Source of the DNA: Heracleum sosnowskyi
Taxonomy: Eukaryota; Streptophyta; Magnoliopsida; Apiales; Apiaceae
Direction of reading: 5' to 3'
DNA: 64,000 nt
NCBI GenBank assembly: GCA_030848705.1
Contig: CM061235.1
Location: forward strand, 138,825,228-138,889,227
How positions within the stretch are numbered: position 1 is the first letter of the stretch; every line of letters begins with the position of its first letter. This document shows, piece after piece, positions 56,701 to 64,000 of the stretch. The notes beneath the pieces were generated by a model. The model was not told the origin of the DNA. It ran no database searches and saw only the letters and a program-made list of their open reading frames with translations. The position numbers and the translations under genes were made by a program.

Positions 56701-59439
56701 GACAAAAAGATTGATATCTGGTCACTTGGCTGCATCTTGGCAGAACTTTGTACTGGCAATGTGAGTTCTCTCTGAATTTAATGTGATTATTTCCTTTCTA
56801 AATCATTCGGCAGCCATAATCACATTAGTAATCATTAGGTAGCCTTGTGGAGCTTCTTGCATAATGAATATTTATTGCTAAAATGCAATAAGATTTAACG
56901 ACTAACTTGGGTCTGGCCGTATTTCAACATATTAATAACTCCAATAATACGCACTGTATATATGTGTGTGTGGGGGTGTTTTGCTGACACGTCTGTGTAT
57001 AGATAAATGTGTTTTACAGTGCAATCGCTTACTAGGATTCAGTCCTATAGGTATTATAGCTACCATAATGTAGCCAAAGGAAAAAGAGAGAAAAAGATTG
57101 GTAGGTGTCATGAAAAAGCTTTACTGTGTTACGTGACTACGAGATCCAGTAGTCTGCAATATTGACGACCAAGTTGCATAAAACAATTCATTTTAAGGAA
57201 GTCTTTGCAGATTCGCTCCCACTTACCACTTAGCTTTCATTTGAAACTATAGCTGGTGTATCATTCAGCCAATGAGGGCCATTTGGACTTGACAATGACA
57301 TCACAACTACTTTCCTCCAGTTTATAATATAAAATATCTGCTGATCAATGTTACATGTTGAGAAACAATTAATTGTTCATGATGTCCTACTAACTATGAT
57401 CTTGTTTTATTGACAAAGTGCTCTGATTAAATAATGACAATATTACATTTGTAGCACACGAGTCTTTTAATAGGCAATGATATTAAATCCAAACTGTAAT
57501 TAAACCACTCAAGAGAATTACTGCTTTAAATTATTTGCTATATTTGTACATTGTACTATTTACATTGGATAAATGCTGATGTTAAGGGATAGACATGTAC
57601 AGATATGCTTAGTATTGAAAAAATTACATTATAGTCACTTAACTATAACTTATTGCTAATTTAAATGGTGGCAGGTCCTCTTTCAAAATGATTCCCCTGC
57701 TACATTGCTTGCTCGGGTAATTGGAATTATAGGACCAATTGACCAAGATATGCTTGCCAAAGGACGAGATACATACAAGTACTTCACCAAGAATCACATG
57801 CTGTATGAACGGAACCAGGTTAATTTTCGTATCTTCTCCTCCTCCCTTTCTGTCCCCTCTTAAACCCTGACCTCCAACTACCAAAACCTGATATTTCAGT
57901 TTGTGTATGGCAAACTTATCATTCTGGCTATAAGAAGGTTTTCCAATACATGTAGCTCGTTGTTTAATCTCAATCATATACAAAAAGTGTCCATGGCACT
58001 AATCATTGAATAGTAATTCTACTGTTTTGTACTTCAGAAAATATTGTGAATCTTGTTAAAACAGGAATTTTGTTTCGGAAATACACAGTTTTTTATGTAA
58101 TTGATCCTGGCATCAATAACTTCTTACTTTTTTACGAACTTGTTAGTGGAAATTTGTGTCACGTATTCACGATGTTAAGCAAGCTCATGAAAGTTTCTTA
58201 GAAATGCTTGTTTCTTAAATTTATGAGTTAAATACATTTTGTGTACCTAAACTATACAACTTCTGCATTTTGTGTACCTAAACTATCAATTGTGCAGTTT
58301 GTGTACTTAAAGTATGCACAAACAAACAATTTGTGTACCTCTGTTGTTTATATATTCAAATAATTCGTTTTGTGTATCTTAACTATTAAAATTGAGCAAT
58401 TTGTGTACTTGAAGTTTGCTAATATAATTGATTATACAATTTTTTTCATATATGTTTCATATATTTAATTAGATATGTGTTTAATGCAATATTAAAAAAT
58501 AAATACTAAAGAAAAATATGAAATAAAAAAACAACATAACTTGAAATAATAGAAGTAAATAATATTAAGTAGTAATTATACTATATTGACTTATTAAATC
58601 TTTCAAAAAATGTATATACACAATTTTTACGAAAGTCATTATTATCCTAATGTAATTATAATAAATAATGTTTTAAATTTAGTTACAACTAAAATAATTA
58701 AGAACTTTATAATGTTTATCCTTTTATTTTTTAAAATCTTATTTTGTATATTAATACAAAATTAATTTAATTTTTTGAATAACAATTTTCAAAAGAATTA
58801 GTAAATAATCTTTTTTTTGTATATACATGTAAAGTTGAGGTACACAAAGTGCACTGATAAAGTTTAGGTACACGAATTGATTATTTATATAAAGTTCAGG
58901 TACACAAAATGCACAATTGATACTGTAGGTACACATATTGTTGATTGTGCATACTTGAGGTACACAAAATACATTTAACTCTAAATTTATATGACATACT
59001 AAGACCCTGTTTGGTTTAGCATTTTAGTCAAGTGATTATATGTCTGAAAGTATATCTTTAGGTATTTTTTGAAATGTGTACTTAAATGCCAAATATAAGT
59101 CTATTCCAAACTCCTGTCAAAAAGAAAAAGTCTATTCCAAATTGGTTCTATTGCATGGTATATGTTGAACAGACATAATGTTATTATCTACTTTGATAAG
59201 AAAGTTTTTTTTTTGCTAATAGAAACAGTGGATCCCTTTCTTTTCTTTAGGACACGAACAGGCTAGAATACCTAATTTCCAAAAAGACGTCACTGAGGCA
59301 TCGGTTACCAATGGGCGACCAAGGTTTCGTTGATTTTGTTAATCATTTACTGGAAGTTAACCCCAAGAAACGCCCTTCAGCATCAGAAGCCTTGAAGCAT
59401 CCATGGTTGTCATACCCGTATGAACCCATATCTTCTTGA
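47756..59439 (+). CDS. DYRK-type dual-specificity protein kinase with N-terminal LisH-like motif, 1,167 aa
   Basis: Seven coding exons: 47,756-48,905, 52,791-54,144, 55,048-55,327, 56,274-56,381, 56,482-56,760, 57,675-57,818 and 59,251-59,439. All join in frame. Residues 9-36 (VILDFLKRNKFSRAEAALRS) form a LisH-like dimerisation motif. A long acidic region follows (DSDEYDDDDDVGYMRQP, about 425-440). The kinase domain spans about 855-1,160: LGSAAFSKA loop, K885 (CVKII), D986 in HCDLKPEN, D1006 in DLGSS (in place of DFG), and YVQSRSYRAPE with Y1020. This matches plant DYRK relatives such as Arabidopsis At3g17750 and At1g73450 (recollection). Its substrates are not known to me. Length and motifs are complete, so the gene looks functional. 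Intron 2 is GC-AG. Confidence 0.93.
50682..51045 (+). mobile_element. Solo LTR (364 bp) in kinase intron 1
   Basis: The ends are TGTAATGACCC and ATTCATCACA. The 5-bp TSD CATTC is perfect (50,677-50,681 and 51,046-51,050). A TATA-like TTATTAAATAGGG near 50,820 and a CAATACAAATAA stretch near 50,951 suit an LTR with promoter and transcript end on the plus strand. No internal sequence remains, as after recombination between LTRs. Parent family unknown. Confidence 0.8.
51525..51782. mobile_element. Stowaway-type MITE in kinase intron 1
   Basis: The left end CTCCCTCCGTCCC and right end GGAACGGAGAGAG are imperfect inverted repeats with the Stowaway consensus. The TA target duplication is at 51,523-51,524 and 51,783-51,784. 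Length 258 bp. Confidence 0.85.
54145..55047 (+). other. Kinase intron 2 (903 bp), GC-AG type
   Basis: The exon ends ...AAAAACAG and the intron starts GCAAGT, the usual consensus for GC donors. The acceptor is TGCTTCTCAG. Only this junction keeps the frame into the conserved TGFEEDKNFHVV. If unspliced, a stop follows within six codons. Confidence 0.85.
55328..56273 (+). other. Kinase intron 3 (946 bp)
   Basis: Donor GTAAGT, acceptor TTTCCAG. I see no repeat or gene in it. Confidence 0.9.
56761..57674 (+). other. Kinase intron 5 (914 bp)
   Basis: Donor GTGAGT, acceptor GGTGGCAG. Nothing recognisable inside. The 100-bp intron 4 (56,382-56,481, GTTTGT...TTTGTAG) lies upstream. Confidence 0.9.
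57819..59250 (+). other. Kinase intron 6 (1,432 bp) with a Mutator-type element
   Basis: Donor GTTAAT, acceptor TTCTTTAG. More than half of it is the inverted-repeat element at 58,225-58,981. Confidence 0.9.
58225..58981. mobile_element. Mutator-type non-autonomous element with long, internally repeated inverted ends (757 bp)
   Basis: A perfect 9-bp TSD, TAAATTTAT, flanks it (58,216-58,224 and 58,982-58,990). The ends are GAGTTAAATACATTTTGTGT and, inverted, GAGTTAAATGTATTTTGTGT. The inverted arms run about 200 bp and each contains five or six copies of a unit built on TTTGTGTACCT. The 9-bp TSD and long arms indicate the Mutator superfamily. It codes for nothing. It lies in intron 6 of the kinase gene. 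Confidence 0.85.
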
Positions 59440-60652
59440 ACCTGATAAAAGGAATTGCAAGGAATTGCATGCGGGTACTGATGGAGCATGGAAGCCTCAC
59501 TTGCTGTCCGACTAGAATTGGTTGTCAATTGAAAATATTGCTCGGGATTTTACCCACGTCAGGCCTTCACAATCTATTTACCAGTGCTTGGCTATATATT
59601 CTTGATCTCTCAGAGTGATCTTTGTCTAAGTGGTTGTATCTTGTTAAGAGTGCTCTAAGAATGTATCTTGCACGTGTTGTTTTAGGGCAATATTTTTTTG
59701 CTTTGTCCGAGTGGAAGAAAAAAAATCGTCTATTATGTTGTACATGATGTGCTATAGTTCTTTTAGGTCATACTTAGTGGTAGTCTCTTAAGCTGGATCT
59801 GATTTTTGTTGCTCATTTGTGTCAGTGTGGAACAAGCTCATTTCAAAGAAATCTGTGGTGATATATATATATTTCTCTTTTTTGCTACTTAAATCTGTGG
59901 TGATCTTTCGGTTTTGATGAACAATTTATCTACTTCAGGTCACGATCTTTGTGTACAAAATTTGCTCCTATGTTTACTTTTGTCACCCGGACTGTTCGAC
60001 AGTTTACTAAAGATTATTAGTTTCAATTTATTTATTTTTGTGAATTGTAGTATAATATTATATTGCATATTTTAATTTTACAAAAGTAAAATTTCTAAAA
60101 TAACAATAATAAGTACACTTCAAACTATTTTCAAGTGTGTACAAAAAAGCGTTGTGGAACAGAAAAAATGAATACCAAGATGAGACTTGTAATACTGCTA
60201 TTGTTTTTTGATAATCTTTGTTTGAATGAGAAATTTGAGGAAGCGAAAAAGTTTCTTGTGAGAATGGAAGAAGACAAATGCTGTCAAGATTTCCTCAAAG
60301 GAAACTAGTTTCACCAGGTTACAGAAGGCTTCAATTTCATCATTTTCTGGGAATTACTCTTCGTCCAATTTTAGTTGTGAATAAATTTTTTTGGTTTTCT
60401 TTACCATTTTTCCTAAATATTTTTTTAATAAATATAAATTAATTATGTAGAGTTTACACATATGAAAACACATGTACACAGTGAAAATTAATAAATTAAT
60501 TTCTGGTGTGATATATAAAATACGACTACGTTAAACGATCGAAAATATTAGACTATGGAATATGGGATACATAAAAATCTGCACTACCAGACCTGACAAC
60601 AAAATAAAGAGAAATTATCTAGACTGTTGTATAATCGGAAAATAATGGGTAA
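59440..60652 (+). other. Kinase 3' untranslated region and downstream DNA
   Basis: The first few hundred bases likely form the 3' untranslated region. Several AATAAA-like words occur, but I cannot fix the end. No other gene seen. Confidence 0.5.
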
Positions 60653-61290
60653 CTAGTTGAGAAAGCGTGCTTCGCGCGGATGTTATAAATTTTTTTTTTA
60701 AAATTATTAATTAAATTATAACAATTACTCGTTCTTTCTTAATAAATTGTTCTCCATGAAACACGTTTTCCTTGTTAAAATCGAAATCATAAATTTAATA
60801 TATCGGATACTTATTTTATATATTAAACATACTCCTTTCAAATGAGCTGCTCTTTCGTTTAAAAAATACTTATATAAATTCGCACTATTATTTTAATTTT
60901 AATAAAACTTTAATTATGTACAAACATCTATTTTACTTCTCATAAAACTTTTAATTATATGCATTTCTTACAAATTCGAACTCTTCTATTCTATAAATTT
61001 GAAAACTTTTTCTACTTCCGATAGAACTTTTAATTATACGTCTAACTTATAAATTTGAGCTATTCTCCTTTACAAATTCGAACACCTATTATTATACTTC
61101 AAATATAACTTGTATTTTTATGTATTTATGTGTCTTCCCTATAAATTCAAACTGTTGTTCTCAATAAATTCGAACACATTTTCTACTTCTAATATATTAA
61201 AGGATTTTTTTTTTAAATTACAACAATTACTCATTTCTCTTTCTAACATCAAAATCCCAAGTTTAACATATTGAATACTTGTCTTATATA
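60653..61290 (-). mobile_element. Helitron-like element, reverse copy of the 38.5-kb family
   Basis: Read on the minus strand, it ends GCGCGAAGCACGCTTTCTCAACTAG before T, like the element ending at 38,547. Its interior shares AACTTTTAATTAT and AAATTCGAAC words with that copy, in reverse. The outer boundary near 61,290 is approximate. Confidence 0.55.
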
Positions 61291-61296
61291 TTAATA

Positions 61297-61500
61297 CTCC
61301 CTCCGTCCCACTCAAACTGACTTGTTTGATTTTTCTTGGTCAAACTGACCAAACTTTGACTAACTTTTAAAAATTATGGACTTATATTCATATTTTGTTA
61401 TAATATTTTTTTCATTAATTATATTTAATATATAATATATGTAATTTACATTTCAAAATTAGTCAATTTGACCAAAAAAAAGTCTTACAAACCATGCCAT
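61297..61500. mobile_element. Truncated MITE with CTCCCTCCGTCCC start
   Basis: It begins CTCCCTCCGTCCCACTC after TA, then GGTCAAACTGACCAAACTTTG. The matching inverted right end is not present, so this is a fragment or a decayed copy. Confidence 0.5.
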
Positions 61501-62150
61501 TTTATTGTTATCTATTGTTATATGTTTTTATTTGTCTCATGCCATTTTTTTCAAGGTTCTTGCCATTTTGTTTTGATAGTATATATATATATATATCATA
61601 TCGGTGTCTTTGTTATATATTTGTTTGACGTCACACGTTAATATTTTTGTGTGGTGTAATTATCTTGTCGGAGACATTTTTTTGTTTTTAAAAAAAAAAG
61701 TGTTTTGATATGAATTGATAAAGATTAAAATATTGGATGACACCAATTATGATATGGTTGAATACTTCCTTCGAAATTGGTAGTTATATTTTTTTTGTGA
61801 ATATCCAATGTGCTCCGTTCCATGTTACATGAATCAACAAGTTGTTTTGTGTTGATATTTATTCCCCCTGTTTCGTATGTTTTTTCACCCGTTAAAGTTT
61901 GGTTCATAATAGTTGCTCGGCTGTTTCGTCTTTTTGCATAATATTGACAAGACATATAGTGCTTTGGTTGTCTTGTACTTAGCCTAGTTTCGATTTTTTG
62001 TTTTGTTTTATTCGATAAGTGTTTTGGTTTATCGAATATTTAATTTTATTAAATGCAAATAAATAGTTATTGCGTAAATTGAAAAATGTTTTGTACTAGA
62101 AGAAAATTCTAGTAATGCTCGGAATATATAGCAAGTAACACATTAGTTTG
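61501..62150. other. AT-rich intergenic DNA
   Basis: No gene is supported. An AT microsatellite lies at about 61,580-61,597. Confidence 0.5.
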
Positions 62151-64000
62151 TTGGAGTAGCTGAATGGAATATTGATTATACGATCAAGGACATAGATGGT
62201 TAGTGGGTTGATTCTAGAATGACCCACCGCATTACAAAGATCAAGAATGATTTAATTGAGTTTGCAGAACTTAAGAAATGGAAGCAAATAAATTTATATG
62301 AGAAATGCTACCGGCAAGAATGTGTTATTTATCCCGGAATTTTGTGATAATAAATTTTTAATCGAAAAGAATAATGAAATGGTTGACGTGGGCATTTATG
62401 AGCCTGAACGCGGGTTGTTTTAGTTATCAATTGTAACCAAGATCGAGAATGATGAAGTTGATTTGAATATTAATAATGAGCCATTGAAAGTGGTTGAATA
62501 GAAGAGATCGAGAAATTCATCAAAGTGAAAAAATGACTATTGTGTATATAATAGTGAAATATCGTATTTATTTGTGGACATGGTTGTAGGAATCAAATTG
62601 GATCCATAATTTATATAAGTGAGGAAATTTCAAGAAATTGGCTCACGGATAAAAGCCCTAAAAATGAAATTGAGTTTGTAGTATAGAAACAATTGTGGGA
62701 GTTTTGTGTTCTTCTGAAACATAGAAAATTCACAGGTTATAAGTGAATTTTGGAGATAAAATATAAGACTAATGGGTCTGTTTTTATATTTGAGATTTTC
62801 CTAGTTGAAGTTCATGCAAAGCAATACATAAATATTTTGTCGAAAGTGAATTAGACAAATTTGTCTGCACTTTGAAAAGTGGGAGTTAGCTCATGAAAAT
62901 ATTGAATATTTTAATGGTATGTCGTAAATGTAAAACTAAGTTGAAACTTAGTAGGAAATTTGAGATTGAATACATGGGTGTAATAATATTTGTTTAGGAA
63001 ATTTGAACAGTACTGTAAGTGTATTGTGAAGCAACTTTGCTTGAGCCTAATGATAGGCTGTAAAAGGGATCATGGTCATGTACTTAAAGAGTTCGTTGGG
63101 TAACAAATTGGTGAATTAGGCATACGTGTCTGGAGCTATTGTTTATTTCGATATAAGTATCGAAGGTGATATTGGTAATAAGAAATCAATTTTGGGATAC
63201 ATATTTGATTTTGATGGAACTGAAAGGTTGGGAAAGTAAGAAATTAAAATTTGTTGGAAAGGGCAAAAACGACAATGTGATGGACATTCTCGCTAGTTAT
63301 ATATATTTGTGGAAACATTTGTCAAATTGTTATTTTGACAGAACTTTAGAATATTAAGTTTATGACATAGTGAATGTTGTTCTAAAGATAAGTGGGAGCA
63401 CATGTGAACTGATTGAAAGCGATGATCACTAAAAGTATTTGGCAAAGAAGCCAAGTGACATATGTTGGTTTTATTGGACTTAATTTCGTGTACTTAAAAG
63501 TCTAATGTATAAATGACATTTGTTATCACTAGTGATGTGATGTTTTAATAGATTGAATATATTGGACTTATAAATATTTAAGTCTTAAAATTTTAAAGAA
63601 CTAGTGAGAGTCTAAAATAATATTTTTTACTCCATGAGAAAAGTGAGAGTTATATATGTATTTATCAAATAAGTCAAGTGGGAGATGTTGCATTATATGA
63701 CTTATTTGTTAAATATAAAATGAAGTAAGAATGTATTAATTGAATGGATTAAAATATATATTAATTGTATAAATTATATATATTATATATTGATTGGGAG
63801 TTACAATTGTGGGAGTTACAATTGTGGGGAGTTACACTAGTATTAATTATGGGTGTTACAAATATTAAATTGAGGGAGTTACATATTTGTGTTTAATATA
63901 TGGAGGATTTTACGGGGCAGTTACACAAGGTTAAGGGGTGGAGATTGTACTAAAAATGCCTATAAATAATGAGTAAAAACTCAATGGAAGAGCACACAAA
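62150..64000 (+). mobile_element. Decayed Ty1/copia retrotransposon, running off the right edge
   Basis: Very diverged protein traces occur in order on the plus strand: a protease-like WVDSRMTHRI (62,198), the start of a reverse transcriptase (ILEIKYKTNGSVFIFE, about 62,750), an RNase H-like KKSILGYIFDFDG (about 63,182), then AAGTGGGAGA and an LTR-like TGTTGCATTATATGAC from 63,686. The distances are too short for a whole pol, so integrase and much of the polymerase have been lost. Many stops and frameshifts are present. Confidence 0.5.
63686..64000 (+). repeat. Probable 3' LTR of the decayed Copia element, cut by the window end
   Basis: It starts TG right after a purine tract (GTGGGAGA) and contains a short GGGAGTTACAATTGT direct repeat (63,796-63,827) and a TATA-like GCCTATAAATAATGAG near 63,959. 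The end lies outside the window. Confidence 0.5.

Noticed and set aside
1..64000. tRNA, rRNA or microRNA genes
   Set aside because: No cloverleaf-like sequence, rRNA stretch or convincing precursor was noticed by eye; a tRNAscan or small-RNA search would be needed to exclude them.

Overview
The window is plant nuclear DNA. The evidence is spliced genes with plant-type introns, plant LTR-retrotransposon lineages primed by initiator-methionine and aspartate tRNAs, a Stowaway MITE, Helitrons with CTAG-T ends, and two plant gene families (subgroup-21 R2R3-MYB and a LisH-containing DYRK-type kinase). A dicot is most likely. The species cannot be fixed from sequence alone.

Left half (1-31,819): a pile of four LTR retrotransposons. 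Element A (Copia, Tnt1/Tork-like, plus strand) enters from the left edge and ends at 13,137. Element B (Athila-like Ty3/gypsy, gag-protease only, 1,958-10,642, TSD TATCT) sits inside A's integrase gene. Element C (Copia, SIRE/Maximus-like, 14.5 kb, 13,145-27,662, TSD AAATG) landed seven bases beyond A's right end. It carries a near-complete gag-pol frame and two extra post-pol ORFs of 86 and 1,682 codons. Element D (Copia, Ale-like, minus strand, 27,868-31,819, TSD CTTAT) lies in the next 200 bp and has lost its integrase core and the start of gag. Matching target-site duplications and LTR similarity give the order A, then B, then C and D as recent arrivals. B also holds a 278-bp TG...CA element with its own 5-bp TSD.

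Middle-left (31,820-38,547): AT-rich sequence without genes. It is built from diverged copies of a module of about 400 bp, two adjacent copies of a unit of about 1.45 kb, and Helitron-like 3' ends (GC hairpin followed by CTAG-T).

Right half: two host genes, both on the plus strand. The first is an R2R3-MYB of subgroup 21 (MYB52/54-like; three exons, 39,440-41,145; 232 aa). The second is a DYRK-type kinase with an N-terminal LisH-like motif (seven coding exons, 47,756-59,439; 1,167 aa), with one GC-AG intron. Its introns have taken in a solo LTR, a Stowaway MITE and a Mutator-type inverted-repeat element, each with a clean TSD. A 1.26-kb Helitron lies between the two genes. Two related Helitron copies in opposite orientation, with their 3' ends facing inward, bracket the 22 kb that carries both genes. 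The last 1.9 kb holds a badly decayed Copia element whose 3' LTR runs off the window.

The most unusual signal is in element C. A short motif, CTGTCA and its complement TGACAG, is repeated dozens of times in the LTRs, the gag tail, the spacer before the large post-pol ORF and two segments inside that ORF. It occurs in both orientations and often as inverted pairs. It is sparse in the conserved enzyme domains.
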